Part shown: in pieces, positions 1 through 7,415 of the stretch
How the letters are laid out: the number at the start of each line of letters is the position of its first letter
How positions within the stretch are numbered: position 1 is the stretch's first letter
Source: Mesorhizobium sp. WSM3859
Lineage (GTDB): Bacteria; Pseudomonadota; Alphaproteobacteria; Rhizobiales; Rhizobiaceae
Assembly (NCBI RefSeq): GCF_002295065.1
Contig: NZ_NSGG01000006.1
Location: forward strand, 248,001-312,000
DNA length: 64,000 nucleotides
Direction: 5' to 3'
The notes under the pieces: generated by a model
Databases searched by the model: none
Told to the model about the DNA's origin: nothing
Seen by the model: the letters and a program-made list of their open reading frames with translations, nothing else
Position numbers and translations under genes: made by a program

Positions 1-250
1 CGACGCCGGTGACATTGCCAAGAAGCGTCGTCACGTCCTTGCGCCTGCGTAAGAGATGACGGATTGGCCAGGCCACCTCCGAGGTCGCCAGCGACGTCGT
101 CGCCACCTGGTAGAGCAGCGGCTGGAACAGGTGGTGATTGCGCTTGTCGATCATGGTAATGCGCACCGGCGCACCAGCCAGCGTGCGGGTGAGTTCGAGC
201 CCGCCGAACCCGGCGCCGACGACCACGACATGATGCCTGGCTTCGCTCAT
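1..250 (-). CDS. ndh: Type II NADH dehydrogenase-like FAD oxidoreductase (N-terminal part)
   Basis: This is the first 83 codons of a gene that runs off the left edge of the window. The N-terminus has the dinucleotide-binding motif VVVVGAGFGGLE, followed by the IDKRNHHLFQPLLYQVAT stretch typical of type II NADH:quinone oxidoreductases. These single-subunit enzymes pass electrons from NADH to quinone at the inner membrane without pumping protons. The ATG at 250 is preceded by a GAGGTGG ribosome-binding site. The gene is divergent from the folate cyclo-ligase gene. Only the FAD-binding N-terminus is visible, so a related pyridine-nucleotide disulfide oxidoreductase cannot be excluded. Confidence 0.8.
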   Translation of the reverse strand, partial: MSEARHHVVVVGAGFGGLELTRTLAGAPVRITMIDKRNHHLFQPLLYQVATTSLATSEVAWPIRHLLRRRKDVTTLLGNVTGV

Positions 251-274
251 TTCATCCACCTCGCGGCGTAAAAC

Positions 275-295
275 TACCACATAGAGATGTAGGTA
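275..295. promoter_or_regulatory. Inverted repeat in the ndh/cyclo-ligase divergent spacer
   Basis: The arms TACCACAT and ATGTAGGTA flank AGAG and form a near-perfect dyad about 25 bases upstream of the ndh start. Its size and position suit an operator for a dimeric regulator of ndh. No regulator is encoded nearby, and the binding protein is unknown. Confidence 0.3.
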
Positions 296-423
296 TTTTG
301 TGCGCTGCAACAACATCTTGCCGGCTGAAAAACATGCCCCAGAGTCGTCGCGCGGCGTCGTGAATGCATATGTAGCGGGTGCTGCCGCAGGTATAGCGTG
401 AGACACCACGACAGGAGCCTATC

Positions 424-1080
424 ATGGCTGACAATCGCGACGACGGACCGGCTCAATACGCCTCGCCGCCTTGCTTCATGCATGAACTCGACCCCGAATA
501 CCGGGAGCCTCTCTCCGACTGGACGGATGTCAGGCGATGGCGCAGGGTTGAGCGTGAGCGGCTCATCAACGCCCGCCTTGCCGTCTCAGCCGATGCGCGG
601 GCGGCCATGTCGGCACGCATCGGCAATAGCCTCGACGCGCTGATTGGCGACATAGACGGCCGGATGGTCAGCCTTTATTGGCCGTTTCGCGGCGAGCCGG
701 ATCTGCGCGGCTGGATGGCTTCGGTCAATGAGCGCGGCGGCCGCACCGCGCTGCCTGTCGTCATCGAGAAGGGTCAGCCGCTGGTGTTTCGCGCCTACAG
801 ACCCGGCGACCGGCTGGAAAAAGGCGTCTGGAACATTCCGATCCCGGCCGAAGGCGATCCGGTCCTGCCCGACATCGTGATTTCGCCGATCGTCGGCATC
901 GATCCAGGCAAGTATCGGCTGGGCTATGGCGGCGGCTTCTACGACCGCACGCTGGCGGCGATGCCGTTCAGGCCGCTGGTGATCGGCGTCGGCTACGAAT
1001 TGCAGCGCATTGCGACCATCTACCCGCAGCCGCACGATATTCCGATGAGCGAGGTGGTGACGGAGGCCGCGACTGCCTAG
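424..1080 (+). CDS. 5-formyltetrahydrofolate cyclo-ligase
   Basis: This is a 218-residue cytoplasmic enzyme of the MTHFS family. It converts 5-formyl-THF to 5,10-methenyl-THF using ATP and so returns stored folate to the one-carbon pool. The diagnostic C-terminal motif GYGGGFYDRTL starts near residue 168 and is followed by the usual GVGYELQ segment. The start is supported by AGGAG seven bases upstream. An N-terminal extension of about 30 residues precedes the conserved domain. In many proteobacteria this gene follows zapA and the 6S RNA gene. Here a divergent dehydrogenase is upstream, and I could not recognise a 6S RNA in the 173-base spacer. Confidence 0.9.
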   Translation: MADNRDDGPAQYASPPCFMHELDPEYREPLSDWTDVRRWRRVERERLINARLAVSADARAAMSARIGNSLDALIGDIDGRMVSLYWPFRGEPDLRGWMASVNERGGRTALPVVIEKGQPLVFRAYRPGDRLEKGVWNIPIPAEGDPVLPDIVISPIVGIDPGKYRLGYGGGFYDRTLAAMPFRPLVIGVGYELQRIATIYPQPHDIPMSEVVTEAATA

Positions 1081-1427
1081 ACGGTCCAGGTCCAGTCGAT
1101 CGGATAGTTGAAAATCGGGGTGAAGGTCACGCCGACCGCCTCCATGTCCCTGCGGCCGTCGACGACCATCTCCTTCAGCGTGTCGAACTGCGCCGCATGC
1201 TCTTCGGTATCCCAGACACTGACCTGCACGATGGAGCCCTTCGGCGAGACGCCGGCATAAAAGTGAAGGAGTCCCGGCAGCCGTCTGATGGCCGGGATTA
1301 TGTACCGCGAGGTCTTCTTGCTCGCGGCATCGACTTCTGCGAACCGGCTCGGGTCATAGCTGGCGCGCGAGACGCGGACAACGGCGGTTGCCGGCAATAG
1401 TTCGGGCAAGGTGATTCTTTCTGTCAT
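1077..1427 (-). CDS. Putative antibiotic-biosynthesis-monooxygenase (ABM) fold protein
   Basis: This predicted 116-residue protein has the size and pattern of a single ferredoxin-like alpha/beta barrel of the ABM/dimeric barrel superfamily, with a central VSVWDTEEHAAQF segment. Such proteins range from monooxygenases to heme-binding or stress proteins, so no substrate can be assigned. The ATG at 1427 is the likely start; a longer reading frame extends upstream into the Lrp gene. It lies 32 bases downstream of the Lrp-type regulator on the same strand and may be co-transcribed with it. Its stop overlaps the stop of the convergent cyclo-ligase gene within CTAG. Confidence 0.55.
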   Translation of the reverse strand: MTERITLPELLPATAVVRVSRASYDPSRFAEVDAASKKTSRYIIPAIRRLPGLLHFYAGVSPKGSIVQVSVWDTEEHAAQFDTLKEMVVDGRRDMEAVGVTFTPIFNYPIDWTWTV

Positions 1428-1459
1428 ATCGCCGCTGCTCTCCTGCTGGTTATGAGTCC

Positions 1460-1933
1460 CTAAGCCATTTCCGGCCGCAGCCCGACCGCCGTGCGATCGA
1501 CGATCTCGCGCAGCGCGAAGGACGAGTTGATCTTCGTCACATGCGGCATGGCCGACAGCCATTCCTTGTGGATGCGCTCATAGTCGACGAGATCCTTTGC
1601 GGCGATGCGCAGGATATAGTCGTATTCGCCCGACATCAGATGGCAGGAAAGCACGTTCGGGCAGCGCTTGATCGCCGCCTCGAAATCCGACAGCGTCTTT
1701 TCGAATTGCCCCGACAGCGATATGTGCACGATCGCCGTCATCTGGTGGCCGAGCGCGCTGTTTGAAAGCCTGGCGTGATAGCCGCGGATGGTTCCGGACT
1801 TTTCGAGATTGTCGAGCCTGCGCGAACAGGCCGATTGCGAAAGGCCGACCTTCTCGGCAAGCGCCGCGTTGGGTATCCGGCCATCCTTCTGCAAAGTTTC
1901 CAGAATGGCGATATCAATCCTATCGAGCGGCAT
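1460..1933 (-). CDS. Lrp/AsnC family transcriptional regulator (AldR-like)
   Basis: This 157-residue protein has the Lrp architecture. An N-terminal helix-turn-helix covers about residues 5-60 (LDRIDIAILETLQKDGR, then the recognition helix with QSACSRRLDNLEK). A C-terminal amino-acid-binding RAM domain follows. The gene is divergent from alanine dehydrogenase. In rhizobia and mycobacteria that arrangement marks a local activator of ald that responds to alanine, so the role is inferred from family and position. The start at 1933 was preferred because the conserved domain begins immediately after it. Confidence 0.88.
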   Translation of the reverse strand: MPLDRIDIAILETLQKDGRIPNAALAEKVGLSQSACSRRLDNLEKSGTIRGYHARLSNSALGHQMTAIVHISLSGQFEKTLSDFEAAIKRCPNVLSCHLMSGEYDYILRIAAKDLVDYERIHKEWLSAMPHVTKINSSFALREIVDRTAVGLRPEMA

Positions 1934-2135
1934 TTTTCGTGGTTCCTGCGAATTTCCGGCTATTTTGCGCAACGATTATCGAAGAGCGGTCCTTGCCGCA
2001 AGTGCATTCGCAAACACATACGGAACGATTCATGATTGACTGAGGTTATTGCGTGTCGCCTCCGCATCCGGAGTCGGTGGCACGCACGAGTGACAGGGAG
2101 AGCGCCCTTGAAAGGGCGCGGACAGGAGAAGAAAG
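1934..2135. promoter_or_regulatory. lrp-ald divergent control region
   Basis: This 202-base spacer carries related short motifs: TTGCGCAA at 1965-1972, TTGCCGCAA at 1993-2001 and TTCGCAAA near 2008. Repeated weak sites spaced by 15-30 bases suit an octameric Lrp protein. A purine-rich AGGAGAAGAAAG precedes the ald ATG. I assign no exact promoter. Confidence 0.35.
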
Positions 2136-3251
2136 ATGCGTGTCGGCTGCCCCAAGGAAATCAAGAACCATGAATATCGCGTCGGCCTGACGCCCGGCTC
2201 GGTCCGCGAATATGTCGCGCATGGCCACGAAGTGCTGGTCGAGACGGGCGCCGGCGCCGGCATCGGCGCCGACGACAACGCTTATCGCGCCGCGGGCGCC
2301 ATCATCGCGAAGACGGCGGCCGACGTGTTCGCCAAGTCGGACATGATCGTCAAGGTCAAGGAGCCGCAGCCCAATGAATGGGTACAACTGCGCGACGGCC
2401 AGATCCTCTACACCTACCTGCACCTTGCTCCGGATCCGGAGCAGACCAAGGGTCTTCTCGCTTCGGGCGTCACTGCCGTTGCCTATGAGACCGTGACCGA
2501 CGATCGCGGCGGCCTGCCGCTGCTCGCGCCGATGTCGGAAGTCGCCGGACGCCTGTCGATCCAGGCCGGCGCCACCGCGCTGCAGAAGGCCAATGGCGGC
2601 CGCGGCGTGCTGCTTGGCGGCGTGCCCGGCGTGCTGCCCGGCAAGGTCACCGTGCTGGGCGGCGGCGTCGTCGGCCTGCATGCGGCCAAGATGGCGGCCG
2701 GCCTCGGCGCCGACGTCACCATCATCGACCGCTCGATCCCGCGCCTGCGCCAGCTCGACGACATTTTTGGCGGCCGCGTGCATACGCGCTATTCGACCGT
2801 AGAGGCGCTGGAAGAGGAATGCTTCTCGGCCGACGTCGTCATCGGCGCCGTGCTGATCCCGGGCGCCGCCGCGCCCAAGCTCGTGACCCGCGAAATGCTT
2901 TCCGGCATGAAGAAAGGCTCGGTGCTGGTCGACGTCGCGATCGACCAGGGCGGCTGCTTCGAGACCTCGCATGCCACGACCCATGCCGATCCGACCTATG
3001 AGGTCGACGGCGTTATCCACTATTGCGTCGCCAACATGCCCGGCGCCGTGCCGGTCACTTCGGCGCACGCGCTCAACAACGCGACACTGCACTATGGCCT
3101 GCAGCTCGCCGACAAGGGCCTCAAGGCGCTGGTCGACGACCATCACCTGCGCAACGGCCTCAATGTCCATAAGGGCAAGATCACCAACCGCGCTGTTGCC
3201 GAGGCGCTCGGCTACGAAATGGTCGAACCGAAGGCGGTGCTTGCCGCCTGA
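2136..3251 (+). CDS. ald: Alanine dehydrogenase
   Basis: Ald reversibly deaminates L-alanine to pyruvate and ammonium with NAD+. The 371-residue length matches the family. The N-terminus [17 protein letters not shown] is diagnostic, with the substrate-contacting Arg and the early Lys in place. The Rossmann motif [15 protein letters not shown] lies near residues 170-185, and the [17 protein letters not shown] segment near the C-terminus is typical. The gene is divergent from an Lrp-type regulator and ends at a strong terminator. In rhizobia Ald activity links alanine use and nitrogen metabolism. Confidence 0.96.
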   Translation: MRVGCPKEIKNHEYRVGLTPGSVREYVAHGHEVLVETGAGAGIGADDNAYRAAGAIIAKTAADVFAKSDMIVKVKEPQPNEWVQLRDGQILYTYLHLAPDPEQTKGLLASGVTAVAYETVTDDRGGLPLLAPMSEVAGRLSIQAGATALQKANGGRGVLLGGVPGVLPGKVTVLGGGVVGLHAAKMAAGLGADVTIIDRSIPRLRQLDDIFGGRVHTRYSTVEALEEECFSADVVIGAVLIPGAAAPKLVTREMLSGMKKGSVLVDVAIDQGGCFETSHATTHADPTYEVDGVIHYCVANMPGAVPVTSAHALNNATLHYGLQLADKGLKALVDDHHLRNGLNVHKGKITNRAVAEALGYEMVEPKAVLAA

Positions 3252-3277
3252 TATCCGGCAAGAATTCCTCCTGTCAC

Positions 3278-3308
3278 GCCCGCCGGGTAACTCCGGCGGG
3301 CTTTTTTC
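3278..3308 (+). terminator. Intrinsic terminator of ald
   Basis: A 9-bp stem GCCCGCCGG/CCGGCGGGC with a six-base loop is followed by a run of T, 26 bases after the ald stop. Confidence 0.9.
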
Positions 3309-3380
3309 TTGGCCTGGAGCAATTTCAGAAAGAACGCGGAGCGGCCTCTGCGGCATTGCGCGCTCAATTTCCTGGAAGCA

Positions 3381-3412
3381 AAAAGCAAAAAAGCGGAGCA
3401 AAAGCCCCGCTT
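3381..3412 (-). terminator. Intrinsic terminator on the minus strand in a gene-free spacer
   Basis: Read on the minus strand, AAGCGGGGC and GCTCCGCTT pair around TTTT and are followed by a long T tract. No protein gene ends here; the reading frames entering from the right have no stop before the hairpin. It therefore suggests a short non-coding transcript that starts somewhere in 3450-3550. Confidence 0.6.
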
Positions 3413-3480
3413 CCTCGATGTTGCGATCTGCCGCCGGTCCATCCGCGGTCGACAAATCATCAACCATTACTTCTTAGCAA
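3390..3480 (-). ncRNA. Possible small RNA ending at the minus-strand terminator
   Basis: This is inferred only from the strong terminator at its 3' end and the lack of any gene it could serve. The 5' end and promoter are not identifiable, and I recognise no known RNA family. Confidence 0.25.
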
Positions 3481-3589
3481 AGGAGTACGACGAGAATACG
3501 ACAGTCTTGACGGAGTTCGATCCTGTCTTTCGGCGGTTATGCGTCCTTGTGTGAAATGCTTCACATTCGCCGGGCGGGAAAGATGCCTA

Positions 3590-3716
3590 GACACGCAATG
3601 CTACTGGCGGTCTGTGCTGCTTGCCGGTTTCGGACAATTCCGGCCTGGCAGCACTGGCCGACAGCTTCTGTCAGACCCTCCAACGGCCCGCCTGACCATC
3701 GGCGGGCTTCTTTTTG
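3590..3716 (+). ncRNA. Candidate structured small RNA with three-way junction and terminator
   Basis: The sequence folds neatly by eye. GGTCT (3609-3613) pairs with AGACC (3673-3677) and closes a junction. Inside are hairpin 1, GTGCTGC (3614-3620) with GCAGCAC (3648-3654) plus GCCGG (3623-3627) with CCGGC (3640-3644), and hairpin 2, GACAG (3660-3664) with CTGTC (3668-3672). A terminator follows at once: GCCCGCC (3686-3692) with GGCGGGC (3701-3707), then TTCTTTTT. No protein gene lies on this strand between ald and the terminator. The 5' end is uncertain. A CTTGAC box lies at 3506-3511, but no good -10 element follows it. It lacks the conserved SRP RNA loop sequence and is too short for RNase P RNA. 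Confidence 0.5.
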
Positions 3717-3750
3717 GGTCATGCCGGTCTGGGATCGGGCCGGTTTGGGA

Positions 3751-4218
3751 TCAGGCCCGCTCGATGCGGCATTGATAGCAATTGTTCCGGGCCGAGCGGA
3801 CATGGATGTCGGCGATGTCTTCGCGCCCAAGCAGTGTTGTCGCGCGGGCTGTGATGTCGCCCGTCGGCGTGACCGCGCCGCTGCCATAGACGATGCGGTC
3901 GTCCTTGCCATAACCACGCACGATATAGTCGCTGCTTGCGAGCATCTCCGGCAGAGCATCCCCATCGGCGGCGCGTTCGCATTCCTCGGCGTGCAGGAAG
4001 ATCGGGCCTGTCTCGGCATAGGGCTGCAGTTCCGGAAACGGTCGGTAGGCCACGATCAGGTAGCCGTCGCCCGCAGCGACGTTCTTCATGCAATGCCTGC
4101 AGGGCACGCCGTCGCCGTCGGAAATCCGGTGTTCCGGGGCGAGGCCATAGGCATCAGGCCCTCCCCGCTGCAAGGCGCGCACGGCTTCGGTCGGCAAGGC
4201 TTTGAACTGGATGCTCAT
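3751..4218 (-). CDS. DUF1203 family protein
   Basis: This 155-residue cytoplasmic protein resembles the DUF1203 family, which has a conserved pattern of Cys and His residues. Here these are PCRHCMKN near residue 40, FLHAEEC near residue 75 and NCYQCR near the C-terminus, where metal or cofactor binding is conceivable but unproven. The start at 4218 was chosen over a longer upstream frame because MSIQFKALPTE is the typical beginning. The function is unknown. It sits alone between the candidate small RNA and a 105-bp repeat. Confidence 0.7.
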   Translation of the reverse strand: MSIQFKALPTEAVRALQRGGPDAYGLAPEHRISDGDGVPCRHCMKNVAAGDGYLIVAYRPFPELQPYAETGPIFLHAEECERAADGDALPEMLASSDYIVRGYGKDDRIVYGSGAVTPTGDITARATTLLGREDIADIHVRSARNNCYQCRIERA

Positions 4219-4285
4219 GGCAAATCTCCGGTGTCGATGTCCGGAAATTATGCCTTGGCGGCAGTGCCTCCCACCCGATTCCTGC

Positions 4286-4390
4286 CTAGAGCGTTTCACC
4301 GTTTCACGGAAACGGCGAACCGCTCTAACTCTTTGTTTTTACGCAATTCCGGACGGAAACCCGCTCACACTTTTCCTGGAATTGCTCTAG
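4286..4390. repeat. 105-bp palindromic-ended intergenic repeat (TAGAGCG type)
   Basis: The element begins CTAGAGCGTTTCACCG and ends TGGAATTGCTCTAG, so its ends are inverted copies of CTAGAGC. An inner hairpin pairs AGAGCG and CGCTCT sequences. I recall elements of this kind being widespread in Mesorhizobium spacers, but only this one full copy is in the window. Confidence 0.6.
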
Positions 4391-4394
4391 CGGC

Positions 4395-4440
4395 GCGCAC
4401 ATGAAGAGCCCGGCTGCTTTGCACAACCGGGCCCTCGACC
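4395..4440 (-). terminator. Possible terminator downstream of the OmpA-family pseudogene
   Basis: On the minus strand a CCCGG...CCGGG stem with a loop of about 13 bases precedes CTCTTC. The T run is weak, so this is only a possible terminator. Confidence 0.3.
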
Positions 4441-4462
4441 ATCGGCATTGTCGGGCCGAGCG

Positions 4463-5019
4463 TTACCGCACGAAATCATCGAAGCGGCGCAGCGTCACGC
4501 GGCGGTTGCGCCAGTTCTCCTGCTGGGTCGGCACAAGCAGGAATTCCTCGCCATAGCCAACGGTTTCCAGCGCGAACGAGGGCACGCCGAACTCGCCTAC
4601 CAGGGTCCGCTTCAGGGAGGCGGCCCGGCGCTCGGACAGGACCTGGTTCGATTCGAAGGAGCCCACGGCGTCGGTGTGGCCCTCGATCAGGATGCGGGCG
4701 CCACGGTCGTGTCGCAGGATGCGATGGAGCCGTCGGCGATGATCTCGACCTTGCCATATTGCGAGGGGGCGATGGCGGCCGAGCCGAACTCGAAATTGAT
4801 CGACTGGATGTCGATCGAACGCGCCATGCGCCGCAGATCCGGCCGGCGCTTGAACTCGCGAACGGTGACGCGCTCGTTCGGGCGCAGCTTCTTCCTGGGC
4901 GCGGCGTCCAGCTGCCGCTCGATCGTCGCGGCCGAAGGCGTGCTCGCCTGCGCGAAGGCCAGGCTCGGCATGGCAATTGCCGCGATCGCGGCGACGGCAA
5001 ACATACGTCGGGTCAACAT
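4463..5019 (-). pseudogene. OmpA-family outer membrane protein, frameshifted
   Basis: The 5' part (5019 to about 4730) encodes a signal peptide, MLTRRMFAVAAIAAIAMP with AFA at the cleavage site, and then the linker and first strand of an OmpA C-terminal domain. That frame hits a stop at 4687. The rest of the domain continues in another frame down to 4463 and includes GHTDAVGSFESNQVLSERRA, the peptidoglycan-binding signature. Adding one base near 4728-4731, where GGCTCC probably was GGCCTCC, restores one frame of about 185 residues. The intact protein would be a periplasm-facing, peptidoglycan-binding envelope protein. The break is either a true mutation or a one-base sequencing error. Confidence 0.8.
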
Positions 5020-5162
5020 GTCTTTCTCCTACAAGCTCGGCCTCGTAATGCGGCCGGACAATGGCAAAGACAGCCTGAAGCGGCGATGAACGAGATGTTC
5101 AGGCCCACGGCAATTCCGGGAAAGCGTCCGCCGGTTGGGCTCGGCGGCAGCGTAAAACGGGT

Positions 5163-5726
5163 CTAGCCCCGCATGACGCTGGCCGAACGCTCGGCGAGGG
5201 TCAGCGGGTGCACGACTTCCTTCTTCTGCGCCACGGGCGTGAAGCCGAGTTTCTGGTACAGCGGCAGAGCCGCCGGATGGTCGAGCGTGCAGGTCTGCAC
5301 GGAGACGAACTTTGGCCCGTATGCCCAGGCCGCCGAGATCGCCGCGCCGAGGAACCAGCGGCCGATGCCCTGGCCGTGCGCATGTTCCATCATGCCGAAA
5401 TAGGCGAGCTCCACTTCGTCCGGCAGATGCGGCTTGAGGTCGAAGAAGCCGGCGGGAGCGCCGTCGAGATAGAGCACCCTGACGTCGCGGTCCTCGCGGT
5501 GCAGGCCGGCGGCAAGCTCCTCGTCGCTCATCCTCAGCACGTTGACCCAGTGCCATTTGCGCCCGACGCGATCTATCAAATAGCGGTAGAAATGGAGCGG
5601 GATGTCCTTGGTCTTCAGCAGCGCGATCTGCCGGTTGTAGGGGATCGGCGGCGAGACCGCCGGCGCGGCATGCATCTCCAGGAACGTGACCATGACATCG
5701 ATAGCTTGCAGCGCGCCGTTTTCCAT
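5163..5726 (-). CDS. GNAT family N-acetyltransferase
   Basis: This 187-residue acyltransferase has the GNAT acetyl-CoA motif, here HAHGQGIGRWFLGAAI near residues 120-135, followed by the strand and helix around TLDHPAALPLYQKLGF. The substrate is unknown. Its ATG overlaps the TAA of the sulfurtransferase gene by one base (TAATG), so translation is probably coupled. It is the last gene of an operon that starts with a cysteine synthase, which suggests an amino acid, thiol or tRNA-related substrate, but this is only inference. Confidence 0.85.
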   Translation of the reverse strand: MENGALQAIDVMVTFLEMHAAPAVSPPIPYNRQIALLKTKDIPLHFYRYLIDRVGRKWHWVNVLRMSDEELAAGLHREDRDVRVLYLDGAPAGFFDLKPHLPDEVELAYFGMMEHAHGQGIGRWFLGAAISAAWAYGPKFVSVQTCTLDHPAALPLYQKLGFTPVAQKKEVVHPLTLAERSASVMRG

Positions 5727-6577
5727 TATTCTTTCCACGTCACCACCGGCGTGTCGCTGAGACCGCCCCACTCCGTCCAGGATCCGTCGTAAAGCCGGTT
5801 GTCGGTATGGCCGAGCGTCTCCAGCGCCAGCGTGACCGCCGCCGCCGTGATGCCCGAGCCGCAGGACGTGACGACTGGCTTCGACAAATCGATGCCGGCA
5901 TCCTCGATCATCTTGCGCAAGCGGTCCTTGGGCAGCAGCTCGCCATTCTCGGCAAGCGCCGTGATCGGGACATTGTGCGCGCCCGGCATATGGCCTGAAC
6001 GGACGCCCGGGCGAGGCTCAGGATCGGTTCCGGCGAAACGGCCGGGCGAGCGCGCGTCGGCGATCTGGCTCTGGCGGCCGTCGACGATCCTGCGCATCTC
6101 GTCGAGGCCAACGACACGGTCCGCGTCGAAATCGGCATGGAAGACACTCGGCGCAATCTTGGTCGGCTCGGAAGTCACCGGCCGCCCCTCGGCTTTCCAG
6201 CGGTCGAAGCCGCCATTCAGGATGTAGACCTGGAAGACGCCCATGACCCGGAACATCCACCAGGCGCGCGGCGCCGAGAACACGCCAGGCCCGTCATAGA
6301 CGACGATTGTGTCATCAGCCGTAACGCCCATGGCGCCGACATACTGGGCAAAGTGCTGCGGCGAGGCCAAGGTGTGCGGCAATTTGGAATCCGGATCGGA
6401 AACCGCGTCCTGGTCGAGGAAGCGCGCGCCGAGAATGTGCGCGGCATCGTATTCGGCGCGGGCGTCTCGCTTTTGCGCCGGCAGATACCAGGAGGCGTCG
6501 ATGATGGTGAGGCCGGGCTCGCCAAGCTGCTTCTCCAGCCAGTCGGCGTCGACGATGAAGGGACTGTCCTGCGCCAT
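5726..6577 (-). CDS. sseA: 3-mercaptopyruvate (thiosulfate) sulfurtransferase
   Basis: This 283-residue protein has two rhodanese domains. The C-terminal domain carries the active-site loop CGSGITA with the catalytic Cys near residue 239. CG[ST]G[VI]T is the 3-mercaptopyruvate type rather than the CRKGVT of thiosulfate rhodaneses. It moves sulfur from mercaptopyruvate, a product of cysteine transamination, to thiol or cyanide acceptors. It lies 91 bases downstream of the AlaX gene, with a palindromic repeat in between, and overlaps the acetyltransferase start. Sharing an operon with cysteine synthase fits a role in cysteine turnover. Confidence 0.93.
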   Translation of the reverse strand: MAQDSPFIVDADWLEKQLGEPGLTIIDASWYLPAQKRDARAEYDAAHILGARFLDQDAVSDPDSKLPHTLASPQHFAQYVGAMGVTADDTIVVYDGPGVFSAPRAWWMFRVMGVFQVYILNGGFDRWKAEGRPVTSEPTKIAPSVFHADFDADRVVGLDEMRRIVDGRQSQIADARSPGRFAGTDPEPRPGVRSGHMPGAHNVPITALAENGELLPKDRLRKMIEDAGIDLSKPVVTSCGSGITAAAVTLALETLGHTDNRLYDGSWTEWGGLSDTPVVTWKE

Positions 6578-6605
6578 TTTGTTCTCCCTGGCCCGCCTCG
6601 GTTTA

Positions 6606-6653
6606 GAGCATGATGCCGAAAAGTGTGAAGCGGTTTTCGGGCGACATCATGCT
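6606..6653. repeat. GAGCATGAT-type palindromic repeat, copy 1
   Basis: It begins GAGCATGATGCCGAAAAGTG and ends GACATCATGCT, so the arms are inverted. It lies in the spacer between the AlaX and sseA genes of one operon and would form a hairpin in that mRNA. Related copies occur at 34962, 41444, 43060, 58589 and 62990. Confidence 0.75.
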
Positions 6654-6668
6654 TCATCACTTCGAGCA

Positions 6669-7415
6669 TCAATTCGTCGGCATTGGCCCGAAGCGGATGC
6701 GGAAGCGCCGGTTCTCGCGGCCCTTCTTCTCGATCTTGCCGATATGGATCTCGCCGACCTCGCCAGTCGACTTCACATGCGTTCCACCGCAGGGCTGGCT
6801 GTCGACCGAGCCGTTCTCGCCGATAGAGACCAGGCGGATTTGTCCTGTGCCGACCGGCGGGCGCACGTTCTTCGATTTGACCAGGCCGGGATTGGCGGCG
6901 AGCTCGTCGTCGGTGATCAACCGGGTGAAGATCGGATGGTCGGCGCGCACCAGCTCCATCAGCCGGGCCGTCACATCTTCCTTGACGAAGCCGCTGTCTG
7001 GGATATCGAAGTCGACACGGCTGTCGTTCTCGGCGACCGCCGCCCCGGTGATCGGAAACGGGCAAACGACAGTCAGCAGGTGGCAGGCGGAATGCATGCG
7101 CATCAGAAGGTGCCGCCGCTTCCAGTCGATCGAGAGCTTCAGCCTTTCGCCGACAGCGGGGAGCGGCTGCTCCGGCGCCGGTACATGGATAATCTCGTCC
7201 TTGGTTTCGCCGGTGATGGTGGCGGCGATCGCGATGCGGCCGCCGTCCGCTCGTTCGAGCATGCCGGTATCGCCCGGCTGTCCACCCGACGTAGCGTAGA
7301 AGATCGTGCGGTCGAGAAGGATGCCGCCGCGATCGTTGATGGCGACGACCTCGGCCTCGGCCGTCGTTTGATAGGCGTCGTCGCGAAACAGCGCCTCGGT
7401 CTTGTGCGCCATCAT
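6669..7415 (-). CDS. Alanyl-tRNA editing protein (AlaX type)
   Basis: This 248-residue stand-alone editing domain is homologous to the editing half of AlaRS. It would hydrolyse Ser or Gly wrongly attached to tRNA-Ala. Zinc ligands are visible as HSACH (HxxxH) near residue 110 and as CGGTH near residue 210. The N-terminal TSGGQPGD segment is also diagnostic. The ATG overlaps the TGA of the cysteine synthase gene (ATGA), indicating coupling. AlaX within a cysteine operon is notable because serine is the precursor consumed by that pathway. Confidence 0.9.
   Translation of the reverse strand: MMAHKTEALFRDDAYQTTAEAEVVAINDRGGILLDRTIFYATSGGQPGDTGMLERADGGRIAIAATITGETKDEIIHVPAPEQPLPAVGERLKLSIDWKRRHLLMRMHSACHLLTVVCPFPITGAAVAENDSRVDFDIPDSGFVKEDVTARLMELVRADHPIFTRLITDDELAANPGLVKSKNVRPPVGTGQIRLVSIGENGSVDSQPCGGTHVKSTGEVGEIHIGKIEKKGRENRRFRIRFGPMPTN

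Noticed and set aside
251-423. Possible 6S RNA upstream of the folate cyclo-ligase gene
   Set aside because: The neighbourhood suits 6S RNA in other proteobacteria, but I could not find the long pairing of 5' and 3' ends or an open central bubble.
3212-3463. An 83-codon frame on the minus strand after ald
   Set aside because: It crosses both the minus-strand terminator and the ald terminator, so it is unlikely to be translated.
3590-3716. Candidate RNA as SRP RNA or tmRNA
   Set aside because: The conserved SRP loop with GGAAG and the tmRNA acceptor and T-arm sequences are absent.
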